This document shows positions 35,970 to 44,224 of a stretch of DNA of 64,000 nt, piece by piece. Positions within the stretch are counted from its first letter, which is position 1. Each line of letters starts with the position of its first letter. The DNA is taken from positions 1,906,501 to 1,970,500 of the forward strand of contig NZ_LR778174.1 of NCBI RefSeq assembly GCF_902810435.1, read 5' to 3'. The position numbers and the translations under genes are program-made. Below the pieces are notes generated by a model. It had not been told where the DNA came from. It worked only from the letters and a program-made list of their open reading frames with translations, and did not search any database. The stretch is from Veillonella parvula. GTDB lineage: Bacteria > Bacillota > Negativicutes > Veillonellales > Veillonellaceae.

Positions 35970-36797
35970 ATGAAAGTATTTGCCATCGGCGACCTCCATC
36001 TATCTGGCAATCCTCCCACAAAGCCGATGGATATTTTTGGTCCTCACTGGAATGATCACTGGGCCCGCATCAAAGAGCATTGGAATGCCAATGTAAGCGA
36101 TGAAGATATCGTCTTTCTCGTAGGTGACATGAGCTGGGCTCTCCGCCTTGAAGAAGCGGCCTGCGATTTACAAGAAATTGCATCTCTACCTGGTAAAAAA
36201 TATATGATTCGCGGCAACCATGATTATTGGTGGGCATCGGCGAACAAGATGCATAATCTCATGGGCGACGCTATTACCTTTATACAAGGTCACGGCACCG
36301 CAGAACTCATCCAAACCGAAGAAGGTCCGCGCCTTATTGCATTCGGAGGAACGCGTGCCTACCTCTGTCCTGGAGACTCCCACTTCTCTCCGGAAACGGA
36401 CCAATCCATTTACGATAGAGAATTGATGCGTACCGAAGCGGCACTTCAAGAAATGGATAAAGCAATACATAAAGTGCTTGAAGAACTCAGGACGGAAACA
36501 AACGTCACAGATATGACCTGTTCTAAAAAATCCTATTCATCAACACCTGATTCAATTATAGATATAGAGAATATTCCTGTAACAAAGTTATTGTTGCTAC
36601 ATTACCCTCCATTTAACGAATCCAACGCTCCTTCTGGCTTTACGGACCTATTAGAACAATATAAAGTAGATATCTGCATCTTTGGCCACTTACACGATCA
36701 AATTTCTTTTAACCGAATTCCAAAGGAGTTTAGTACGACAAAACTAGAATTGGTATCTGCAGACTATCTAGACTTCAAACTAAAACAAATCATCTAA
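35970..36797 (+). CDS. Cytosolic metallophosphoesterase
   Basis: 275 residues without signal or membrane segments. Calcineurin-like motifs: FAIGDLHLSG, VGDMSWAL, IRGNHDYWW, LLLHYPPF and FGHLHDQ. This resembles the predicted phosphohydrolase group COG1768, common in Firmicutes, whose substrate is unknown. A Ser/Thr-rich insertion of about 35 residues (NVTDMTCSKKSYSSTPDS...) before the fourth motif appears specific. It is followed after 9 bp by a 76-residue gene, probably an operon. Confidence 0.88.
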   Translation: MKVFAIGDLHLSGNPPTKPMDIFGPHWNDHWARIKEHWNANVSDEDIVFLVGDMSWALRLEEAACDLQEIASLPGKKYMIRGNHDYWWASANKMHNLMGDAITFIQGHGTAELIQTEEGPRLIAFGGTRAYLCPGDSHFSPETDQSIYDRELMRTEAALQEMDKAIHKVLEELRTETNVTDMTCSKKSYSSTPDSIIDIENIPVTKLLLLHYPPFNESNAPSGFTDLLEQYKVDICIFGHLHDQISFNRIPKEFSTTKLELVSADYLDFKLKQII

Positions 36798-36806
36798 GGA
36801 GAGACC

Positions 36807-37037
36807 ATGAGTCGCATTCACAAAGAACATTTACAAGCAGGCTATATCTTTGGTGACACCGTCAACCAAGAATATATATACTTGCCCTCTGGTGAGGTAG
36901 GTACGGAGCATCCGTTAGCTGTCCTAGAAACACCAACGAAGCGCGAAGATATTACATTGGACGAAGCCGTCCATATGATTGATACCCTAACGCTAAAACG
37001 TTGTAGCCATCCTACACTAGGTAAAAAATCATTTTAA
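36807..37037 (+). CDS. Small conserved-looking protein, function unknown
   Basis: 76 residues (MSRIHKEHLQAGYIFGD...), preceded by AAGGAGAGACC. No membrane segment, no recognised motif. It sits 9 bp after the metallophosphoesterase gene and before a good terminator, so it is expressed with it. The strong ribosome site and tight spacing support a real gene. Confidence 0.7.
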   Translation: MSRIHKEHLQAGYIFGDTVNQEYIYLPSGEVGTEHPLAVLETPTKREDITLDEAVHMIDTLTLKRCSHPTLGKKSF

Positions 37038-37066
37038 TAACGCAATCAATAATGCAATTAATTGAA

Positions 37067-37097
37067 CAAAGGAGGCCGTTTATCACAGCCTCCTTTG
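37067..37097 (+). terminator. Terminator of the phosphoesterase operon
   Basis: CAAAGGAGGC pairs perfectly with GCCTCCTTTG, 11-nt loop, followed by TTTTTTC. It may also stop transcription of the convergent autotransporter gene. Confidence 0.92.
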
Positions 37098-37171
37098 TTT
37101 TTTCTTTAGTTTATACAAGAACTATTTTGTTGTCTTCCTTTTAGTTTAAAAGGTTAATTCATGACAAGTAA

Positions 37172-39670
37172 TTACTTCGCATTACGCTCGATATGACTAC
37201 CATAAACATCTCTGTAATCATTAGTTTGCTTATTGTCTTTATTGTTTACACGAAGTCGTTCTACCTTATGACGATCATTGTCTTTACCAGAGATTCGATC
37301 CACACGAATGCGATCCAAGTCACGAAGACGAGCCAATTCAGGATTAAATTCGTTAATCGCACGCCCCATTTTGCCATCAATTGGGGCACCCAATTGTAAA
37401 GCACGGTAAATGATCGCAGCATACTCATAACGAGTCATCGCACGATTGCCTTTAAATTCGCCATCAGGATAGCCTTCAACAAGACCTTTATCAGCCAAGT
37501 CTTTTACATATTCATAAGCCCAATGATTAGCTGGTATATCAGGGAAGTTCACATCTTTCTTGTCATACTGAGGTGCCATTCCCATGGATACCTTCATTTG
37601 TTGAATCTCTACATTTTGGGCTTTTACAATGGCCTTTAAGTCTTGAACCTCTTTAGCCAAAGCTACTCTAGAAGTAGATACACCATTTTTTTGACCTAAT
37701 TTCAATGAAACGCCGGCATTGACCATGTTTTCACCGTTACCCATGGATCCAGCTACGCTGAACATAGTGTCTTCATTTGGTCTGTAGAAAGCACCTAATG
37801 CCATCGCATTTTCACCGGCATAGTTACCGTAACCAGCCGCAAAATTCCATTTATCCTCAGGATCAAAATCCAATGGATGAATAGCCGCTAATGCAGCCGC
37901 ACCAGCACCAACTTTTCCTATTTTGCTATTTAATAGGTTCACACCATTACTAATACCGCTAGTAGCTTGATACAATTGGCTACCGTTAACGGCATCTTTA
38001 GATGTAGCGGATACTTCACCATCGGCTACATTAGTGATTTTATTGCCACCATTATTTAGACCTTTATTGTCCAAAGAAACATTACCAAATTTAACTTTAT
38101 CTACAGATACTTTGTAATCAGTACCACCAGCAGCATTTGTGCTTGTAGTTACAGTTACATTATTACCTGCAGAAATGCTAGTATGTTTTTTAGCTTCTTT
38201 TAATGCTTCTGTGGCTAAAGTCTTATTATATTCAATACGACGTTCATGACTTTCGATACGCTCACTATGATTTTCAATTCGAGCATCATGATTATCAACA
38301 CGATTATCTAAATAATCTAAACGCTTATCTTGATTGTCAATACGTTTTTCTTGATTATTCATACGTTCAGTTTGATTTTTTAATTGAATGTCATGATTTT
38401 GAATTTGATCTTCATGACGAAGTAAATCAGCATCTTGACGAAGATTTTCTTTAGTTAAACGAGTAATTTGATTATCATGATTTATAATTAATTTATTATG
38501 TTTTTCTAATTCTTGACTATGTCCATTTAAAATATCTTCATGTTTTTGTAAGACATCTGTATGATCTTTTAATTTTCGTTCATTGTCGGCAATTTTTTCT
38601 TTATTTTTATCGATTTCATTAATATTATTTTGAATTAATGTATTGTGATTATTAAGAATTCCGCCCACTGTATTTGCTACTGCATATAATTGACTACCAT
38701 TTATAGCATCCGTGCTATCAGAAGATACTTTCCCAGATGCTACATTAATCACCTGACGTTCTTTACCAGATGCACCAACACTCGTAACGCCGTTACGAGC
38801 TGACCCTACCCCAGCAAAGCCGGAATAGTTGATACCATTTATATTAGCTTGTGTTTCTGTTGTGGCAGCTCTATCGGTAGATGCATTGCCTAAGAGAACA
38901 CTATTTCCTTGTGTTGACGTCACATTACTGCCCAGTACATATGTATTTGCTTGCGCTACGTTATTTCTAACCCCAAAAGCGCCAGAATCAATGCCAGAAA
39001 CAGAATTACTGCTACCAATTCCAACTCCACTACGTGCAGTAATCGTATTACCTGAACCTACTGCAACAGCATTTGCAGCACCAGCATTAGCATTATTACC
39101 TACAGCAGTTGCACTCTCTTCAGCTTTTGCATTATATCCAACGGCTACTGAACGATTTCCCTTTGCTCTAGCATCATTACCATATGCTGAAGAGAAATTA
39201 CCAGATGCCTCAGCATTAAAGCCAGTAGCGGTACTTGAAATACCACTAGCCTTTGTACTATTGCCAACCGCTGTAGAAGCTTCAGCAGATGCTTTAGCGG
39301 ATGAACCAAAGGCATTTGAATTACGCCCTGAAGAAACTGATCCATGGCCTATTGCAGTAGCATTTTCACCTTCTGCTCGTGCACTCCGACCAATAGCATT
39401 GGTATTATTAGCAGTTGCCTGTGCACTTCGTCCGATAGCTAGTGAAGTCTCACCAGATGCGGTAGAAGACTGTCCTACAGCAGTTGAATATGAACCGGAT
39501 ACCGTATTTCTGAAACCTACTGCTAAACTATGGTCACTGGTAACCGTGTTTTCATCACCAAAGTGACGTGAATACTCTGTCGGATTTCCTTGTGCTTCTA
39601 CATGTAATACAGTTCCCGTGCCTAACGCAAGTAGTATTGCCAATGATAATGCAACTTGTTTGCTTTTCAT
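37172..39670 (-). CDS. Trimeric autotransporter adhesin with C-terminal SLH domain
   Basis: 832 residues. Signal peptide to about residue 26 (ends HVEA). YadA-like head of about 14-residue repeats (SLAVGFRNTVSGSYSTAVG and so on) to about residue 265. First neck (VINVASGKVSSDSTDAINGSQLYAV). Coiled-coil stalk with many NxD/NHD heptads (RIDNQDKRLDYLDNRV). Second neck (ITNVADGEVSATSKDAVNGSQLYQ). YadA anchor strands (KWNFAAGYGNYAGENAMALGAFY ... NAGVSLKLG). After the anchor come a short coiled coil, one SLH module (NFPDIPANHWAYEYVKDLADKG ... NRAMTRYEYAAIIYRAL) and a charged tail rich in Asp, Arg, Lys and Asn. Type Vc anchors are normally C-terminal, so the post-barrel SLH module would face the periplasm and could hold the trimer to peptidoglycan. 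Adhesion or aggregation is the expected role. Confidence 0.93.
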   Translation of the reverse strand: MKSKQVALSLAILLALGTGTVLHVEAQGNPTEYSRHFGDENTVTSDHSLAVGFRNTVSGSYSTAVGQSSTASGETSLAIGRSAQATANNTNAIGRSARAEGENATAIGHGSVSSGRNSNAFGSSAKASAEASTAVGNSTKASGISSTATGFNAEASGNFSSAYGNDARAKGNRSVAVGYNAKAEESATAVGNNANAGAANAVAVGSGNTITARSGVGIGSSNSVSGIDSGAFGVRNNVAQANTYVLGSNVTSTQGNSVLLGNASTDRAATTETQANINGINYSGFAGVGSARNGVTSVGASGKERQVINVASGKVSSDSTDAINGSQLYAVANTVGGILNNHNTLIQNNINEIDKNKEKIADNERKLKDHTDVLQKHEDILNGHSQELEKHNKLIINHDNQITRLTKENLRQDADLLRHEDQIQNHDIQLKNQTERMNNQEKRIDNQDKRLDYLDNRVDNHDARIENHSERIESHERRIEYNKTLATEALKEAKKHTSISAGNNVTVTTSTNAAGGTDYKVSVDKVKFGNVSLDNKGLNNGGNKITNVADGEVSATSKDAVNGSQLYQATSGISNGVNLLNSKIGKVGAGAAALAAIHPLDFDPEDKWNFAAGYGNYAGENAMALGAFYRPNEDTMFSVAGSMGNGENMVNAGVSLKLGQKNGVSTSRVALAKEVQDLKAIVKAQNVEIQQMKVSMGMAPQYDKKDVNFPDIPANHWAYEYVKDLADKGLVEGYPDGEFKGNRAMTRYEYAAIIYRALQLGAPIDGKMGRAINEFNPELARLRDLDRIRVDRISGKDNDRHKVERLRVNNKDNKQTNDYRDVYGSHIERNAK

Positions 39671-39932
39671 CGTTTACTATTCCTCCCTACATCTAAAATT
39701 ATAAATACAACGGATAATATATTATCATTTATAATATATATTCAACAAAACTCAGCATAAAATATGTCCATTATTAACTAATGTATTATCATTATCCTTA
39801 ACTATTATTGTACTTTAAATATTAAATGAAGTAAACGAATTTTTTAACAAAATAGATAAAATTATCAATTTTATCTATAAATAAAAATTCTATCAAATTC
39901 ATCATACTATAAATTAATAGCATAATAACAAT
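39671..39932. promoter_or_regulatory. AT-rich upstream region of the autotransporter
   Basis: About 260 bp of very AT-rich DNA with several TATAAT-like hexamers in both directions. I can define no single promoter and see no gene. Confidence 0.3.
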
Positions 39933-39964
39933 ATAAGGAGATAAGATTTATCTTATCTCCTTAT
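39933..39964. terminator. Perfect 14-bp hairpin, likely terminator of the MoeA-like gene
   Basis: ATAAGGAGATAAGA pairs with TCTTATCTCCTTAT around a TTTA loop. It lies 125 bp past the MoeA-like stop, just beyond the 9-bp repeat tract. The T tract is poor, so it may have another role. Confidence 0.6.
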
Positions 39965-40086
39965 ATTGGCTATATTAACTATATTCATTATATTAGCTAT
40001 ACTAATTATTCTAGTTATATTATTTGCTTTAGCTATATTACTTAGAATAGCTATATTGGTTATTCTAGCTAATCTTGTTATACTAG
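39961..40086. repeat. Degenerate 9-bp tandem repeat, 14 units
   Basis: The stretch divides into 14 consecutive 9-bp units of consensus close to YTATATTAG (for example CTATATTAA, CTATATTCA, TTATATTAG, CTATACTAA). On the minus strand it directly follows the TAA TAG stops of the MoeA-like gene and stays open in that frame to TAA at 39953, spelling repeats such as ANI, MNI, VNI. Confidence 0.85.
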
Positions 40087-40090
40087 CCTA

Positions 40091-41071
40091 TTAGCCCAAG
40101 AATCCTCCATGGCCCATAGCTATACAATCTTCTTTGGTGATTTCATCATCTGCGATGAGGCGTGGCACAATTTCATCAAAAGCAGTCGGTTTGCTGAACA
40201 ATACACCACCTGGTACACCAAGAATTGGTGTGCCATCTGCACAGTAAGCAATGCAAACCATGGACCCTGGTAACACAGGTAATCCATAGGTAACTACTCG
40301 ATCTGCATAGCGTTTAATCGCTCCTGGAGTGAGATCATCTGGGTCAACGCTCATACCGCCAGTGCAGAAAATGATATCTGCGCCTGCTGCTTTCACCTTG
40401 TCGATAGCCGCCACGATATCGTCTGTATTATCCGTTACAATTTCGTGAGCTACCTTTGTAACACCAAATTCAGCACAACGTTCTTCAATGATTGGTGTGA
40501 AAGCATCTTTAATACGACCTTCAAATACTTCAGAACCAGTCGTAACGATACCCATTGTTTTGCGCACGAACGGCTTTACATGTAACAAAGGCTTACCATC
40601 AGCAATTTTCTTTGCATCTTCTACTTGTTGTTCTTCTAACAACAATGGAATACAGCGCATGCCTGCTAGTTTATTACCAGCTTTCACAGGTGTATTATTA
40701 AATCTCGTTACAATAGTCAACTCACCAATGCTATTGATAGCATATAATCGGTCTACATCGACCTTGAAAAGGCCATCTACATCCGCAATGGCTTCAATTT
40801 TACCTTGTGCCATAGGGCCATCGTGCATGTTTTCACCGCCTGCCATATGGTATAAAGCACGAGCTACATCCTCTTCGTGCAAGAACCCCTCATCTTCTGG
40901 CTCCATTACAAATACATGTTCCTTGCCAAGATCCAAGAGTTTAGGAATGTCCTCTTCTGTAATTACATGTCCACGGCGGAAGGGCGTGTCTTTCACCTCA
41001 CCGATGACGATTCTTACGAGATCGTGTAATAATATTTGCCCTACGGCATCTTGTGTTCTAATAGATTTCAT
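40091..41071 (-). CDS. Molybdopterin-binding (MoeA/MogA-like) protein
   Basis: The ATG at 41071 (MKSIRTQDAVGQILLHDL) follows GGGAGAT; 326 residues. The C-terminal half has the MoCF-BD fold: GIVTTGSEVFEGRIKDAF, HEIVTDNTDDIVAAIDK, ADIIFCTGGMSVDPDDLTPGAI and PGSMVCIAYCADGTPILGVPGG. The N-terminal half is not a full MoeA set (domains I, II and IV look reduced), matching a Firmicute group annotated simply as molybdopterin-binding. It may handle molybdopterin adenylate or sense cofactor. No other moa/mob genes are near. Confidence 0.82.
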   Translation of the reverse strand: MKSIRTQDAVGQILLHDLVRIVIGEVKDTPFRRGHVITEEDIPKLLDLGKEHVFVMEPEDEGFLHEEDVARALYHMAGGENMHDGPMAQGKIEAIADVDGLFKVDVDRLYAINSIGELTIVTRFNNTPVKAGNKLAGMRCIPLLLEEQQVEDAKKIADGKPLLHVKPFVRKTMGIVTTGSEVFEGRIKDAFTPIIEERCAEFGVTKVAHEIVTDNTDDIVAAIDKVKAAGADIIFCTGGMSVDPDDLTPGAIKRYADRVVTYGLPVLPGSMVCIAYCADGTPILGVPGGVLFSKPTAFDEIVPRLIADDEITKEDCIAMGHGGFLG

Positions 41072-41155
41072 AATATCTCCCAAGTCATTAATAACAAAAT
41101 ACGTTACTGTATAACATCAAAATGTATTTAATACTATTATTCAATATTAATATGT

Positions 41156-41536
41156 TTACATAGTACAGAGTAGACGCACTATTAGCATACCAACCCAACA
41201 GAGGATTAAGCCCCCTACGACTTGTACTGCACCGTACCATAATGCTTGTACATAGGATTCAGCCATCATAAGCTGTAGCATTTCAAAGGCAAAGGTTGAG
41301 AAGGTGGTAAATGCACCTAGCCCACCTACAACGAGGAAGAATCTCGCCCATTGAGGTAGATCTGGCTTTTGCATATAAAGGCCTAAGACTAGACCGATAA
41401 TGAGGCAACCAACGAGGTTTACTACTACCGTACCATACGGAAACGAGCTGACCTTTGTCATCACCCATTCACCAAGAGCCATACGGCATAAGGCCCCAGT
41501 GGCGCCACCGAGGGCAACGGCTATGTATTTTTCCAT
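41156..41536 (-). CDS. crcB: Fluoride channel CrcB/FluC
   Basis: ATG at 41536 with AGAGGAGG upstream; 126 residues, four helices. Family motifs are present: GGATGALCRMALGEW, NLVGCLIIGLVLG and the pore-phenylalanine region GGLGAFTTFSTFAFEMLQL. It exports fluoride as a dual-topology dimer. No partner crcB copy and no recognisable fluoride riboswitch were found upstream. Confidence 0.93.
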   Translation of the reverse strand: MEKYIAVALGGATGALCRMALGEWVMTKVSSFPYGTVVVNLVGCLIIGLVLGLYMQKPDLPQWARFFLVVGGLGAFTTFSTFAFEMLQLMMAESYVQALWYGAVQVVGGLILCWVGMLIVRLLCTM

Positions 41537-41725
41537 ATTGCCTCCTCTACTCAAGATAACATACTAGATGGTATGATCACATTACTATAGCATACATGTA
41601 ATACTACTTTCACAATTCGTGTAATTATCTGTAATAGCCGATAATTATCTACTTTTCTATATTAGTCAGATGCTAATAATCTCAGTATACTATATTTAGA
41701 GAGTAGGGAAAAGAAAGGAGTCCCT

Positions 41726-42109
41726 ATGAACCCCTCGTCTACACCACTCACCGAACTGCGGATCAACACGTACGAAGACCCATTTTTACAACATCAATAT
41801 GTGTGTTTAGGTCATAAAATCGCCATTATTCGCGTATCCCTAAATATGTCTCAGCAAGAGTTAGCTCGTCACATTGGTATCAGTCGCAGTTATTTAAGTA
41901 AATTAGAATGTGGTACAGGCATCTCCGGCATGTCTTTGGAAATTCTTTTTAAAATCGCTCAAGCCTTTCAAATCAACGTAGGTCAGCTCGTAAGACTGCG
42001 TGTTGTAGACTATAAAAACTGTAATGCTCACCTAACATCACACTATAAACGACTAGAGTTTCTAAACCACACCAAAAGGACGTCTCAAAACAAAACAAGA
42101 ACAAACTAA
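41726..42109 (+). CDS. XRE-family helix-turn-helix regulator
   Basis: 127 residues. A Cro/C1-type HTH at about 30-85: HKIAIIRVSLNMSQQELARHIGISRSYLSKLECG, then MSLEILFKIAQAFQINVGQLV. A basic tail (YKRLEFLNHTKRTSQNKTRTN) follows and no sensor domain is present. AAAGGAG precedes the ATG. Its target is unknown; it could control itself or the divergent crcB, 190 bp away. Confidence 0.85.
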   Translation: MNPSSTPLTELRINTYEDPFLQHQYVCLGHKIAIIRVSLNMSQQELARHIGISRSYLSKLECGTGISGMSLEILFKIAQAFQINVGQLVRLRVVDYKNCNAHLTSHYKRLEFLNHTKRTSQNKTRTN

Positions 42110-42223
42110 TCCGATAGGCTAAAATAGCGGTTAATTAAATACAACAAATGATACCTAATTTATATCAAGATACGCTAAATACTCTAAATGAAAGTTGAAT
42201 TAACTATTCAAAATAACAATCAA

Positions 42224-42250
42224 AAAAGCTCCGTCAATAGCGGAGCTTTT
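42224..42250. terminator. Terminator of the GntR gene
   Basis: AAAAGCTCCG pairs with CGGAGCTTTT, 7-nt loop; A and T tracts on both sides make it bidirectional between the convergent XRE and GntR genes. Confidence 0.88.
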
Positions 42251-42286
42251 CATATGTCATTATGCCTATTACAGCATCAGCAGGCA

Positions 42287-42994
42287 TTATACTTCATTAA
42301 GTTTTTTATGTTGTACTTCTGCATTTGCTTTTTTGAAGATAAATGCATTGTTAATATGCTGACGCATAGCTGTTTCTGCAGCAACTTCGTCGTGACGTTC
42401 AATAGCGTCTACGATTTGATCATGTTCGTCATCACAGTCATGTGTACGTACAGCATTGAAAGAACTGATGTACATGTCGCGATTAACGCGTTCACGGAAA
42501 CCTGCTAGATAATCTACAATGCGTTCATTGCCAGAGTAATGAGCAATCATTGTATGGAATCGGCTATTCACATCAACACGTTCTGTGGCATCTTCAATTT
42601 CATGCATTTCTTTACAAAGAGTTCTTAGCTCTTGTACTTGCTCAGGTGTAGCATGACGAGCACATAATCTAGCACCAAGTCCTTCCATTACTTCACGAAC
42701 TTGGTAAAGCGCTACGATTTCTTCTGGCGTGTCAGCTTTTACAGTAACGCCTTTCCAAGGAACGATAACTACGAGATTATCTTTAGCCAATTTGCGGAAT
42801 GCCTCACGCACAGGTGTAGCACTCACTTGTAATTGTTCTGCAATCTTTACTTCGTTAAGCTTCTCTTGAGGCATCAATTCGCCTGTTAAGATAGCTGTTT
42901 TTAATGTTAAATATACTTGTTCACTGAGAGGTAATCTTTCGATAGAATCCACTGCGGACAATTTGTATTTATCTTTTGAACTTTGTCTTCCCAT
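42287..42994 (-). CDS. GntR-family regulator, FadR/FCD subfamily
   Basis: 235 residues. N-terminal winged helix (LPLSEQVYLTLKTAILTGELMPQEKL, EQLQVSATPVREAFRKLAKDNLV) and an FCD effector domain with likely metal-binding histidines (NSRFHTMIAHYSGN, DDEHDQIVDAIERHDEVAAETAMRQHI). FCD regulators typically respond to small organic acids such as lactate or gluconate. The target is not identifiable from the neighbours. Confidence 0.9.
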   Translation of the reverse strand: MGRQSSKDKYKLSAVDSIERLPLSEQVYLTLKTAILTGELMPQEKLNEVKIAEQLQVSATPVREAFRKLAKDNLVVIVPWKGVTVKADTPEEIVALYQVREVMEGLGARLCARHATPEQVQELRTLCKEMHEIEDATERVDVNSRFHTMIAHYSGNERIVDYLAGFRERVNRDMYISSFNAVRTHDCDDEHDQIVDAIERHDEVAAETAMRQHINNAFIFKKANAEVQHKKLNEV

Positions 42995-43202
42995 TACTAG
43001 CCCCTAAACCTTGCTAACCATTCGTGCTTTCAGACTTTCAAAGAACGGTTAAAATGAGTATAATATAGTATACAACATATCTTAGACAGTATGTTGTGCG
43101 AAATTAAGTACATACATTACAATTATAGAACTCATCATTAAGACTGTCAATTTAACTATAGATAATAGCTATATCTCATTTTTGAAAGTAAGGAAGTATA
43201 CT

Positions 43203-44144
43203 ATGAGCCGTTGTTTGATTATCATCAACCCTGTCTCAGGAGGCGGTGCAGCGCGCCGTTACGCCCTCGATTTACAATGGAAATTGAGCACCTTGTTCGA
43301 AACGATTGAGGTTAAATTCACCAGAGGTGAAGGCGATGCTACACGTTTCGCTAAGAACGCTTGTGAGCGCGGGTTTGATGCCGTATTCTGCATGGGTGGT
43401 GACGGCACTGTTAACGAAACCGTTAATGGTATTGCCCAAGGTGGATTCTCCTGTACCTTTGGGTTTATCCCCGTTGGTACAGTAAATGATATGTCTCGTG
43501 CGCTCGGCATTCACCAAAATCCAACACAAGCTATCAGGCGTATCGATATCAATGAAACTCGAACCATTGATATCGGCCGTTGTAATGATCGGTATTTCTG
43601 CAATAATATTGCAGCTGGTGTTATTCCTAAGGTTGTGGATGAAGTTACGCCAAAGGAAAAAAGCATACTCGGCCCTCTTGCGTATTTCTTGCGAGCAGGC
43701 CAAGCGTTGTTCACTACAAAGGACTACACGTACCGCATCAAAACAGAGAACGACGATTTCATCTGCAAATCCCCTCTCGTTTTAGCCCTACTTACCAATG
43801 TAGTCTCTAGCTTTGAACGTTTTATGCCAGAAGCCTCTGTAGATGATGGTTATATGCGTATCATCATCTTCAAGGAATATTTTATCCTCGATATTCTCAG
43901 CGTATTACCACTCATTATCAGTGGTGCCATCTATAATTCTCGTTATACAACGACATTAACGGTAAAAAAAGCTCATATCGAACTTCTATCTGACGTCGAT
44001 GATTTATCGACTAATATGGATGGTGATGCAGGTCCGGATATGCCTGTGGATATTGAAGTATTGCCACGCGTACTCAAAGTATTTGCACCTGCAAAGCACA
44101 AAAAGAAAAAAGCCTTAAATCTGCCTAAACTACCACATATATAA
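43203..44144 (+). CDS. Diacylglycerol/lipid kinase, DagK/YegS family
   Basis: ATG at 43203 follows AAGGAAG; 313 residues. The nucleotide-binding core is INPVSGGGAARR, then FCMGGDGTVNETVNGIAQGGFSCTFGFIPVGTVNDMSRALGI (two conserved blocks GGDGTVNE and PVGTVND). The C-terminal beta domain ends in MDGDAGPDMPVDIEVLPRVLKVF. It phosphorylates diacylglycerol or a related lipid on the inner face of the membrane, recycling lipid from envelope polymer synthesis. It is followed by a basic tail. Confidence 0.92.
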   Translation: MSRCLIIINPVSGGGAARRYALDLQWKLSTLFETIEVKFTRGEGDATRFAKNACERGFDAVFCMGGDGTVNETVNGIAQGGFSCTFGFIPVGTVNDMSRALGIHQNPTQAIRRIDINETRTIDIGRCNDRYFCNNIAAGVIPKVVDEVTPKEKSILGPLAYFLRAGQALFTTKDYTYRIKTENDDFICKSPLVLALLTNVVSSFERFMPEASVDDGYMRIIIFKEYFILDILSVLPLIISGAIYNSRYTTTLTVKKAHIELLSDVDDLSTNMDGDAGPDMPVDIEVLPRVLKVFAPAKHKKKKALNLPKLPHI

Positions 44145-44160
44145 TAAGTAATTGGTAACA

Positions 44161-44194
44161 CAAAAGCTCTCTATCAACGGATAGAGAGCTTTTG
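44161..44194. terminator. Bidirectional terminator between lipid kinase and addA
   Basis: A perfect 14-bp stem CAAAAGCTCTCTAT with ATAGAGAGCTTTTG, 6-nt loop, between convergent genes. Confidence 0.92.
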
Positions 44195-44224
44195 TGTTTA
44201 TTAATTTATAAGAATCTATGCGCA

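Noticed and set aside
38829-39566. A 245-residue plus-strand open frame within the autotransporter gene
   Set aside because: It is antisense to the repeated head region, whose biased codons keep the opposite strand open; it has no ribosome site and no recognisable features.
41537-41700. Fluoride riboswitch upstream of crcB
   Set aside because: The expected conserved core of that RNA class could not be found in this stretch.
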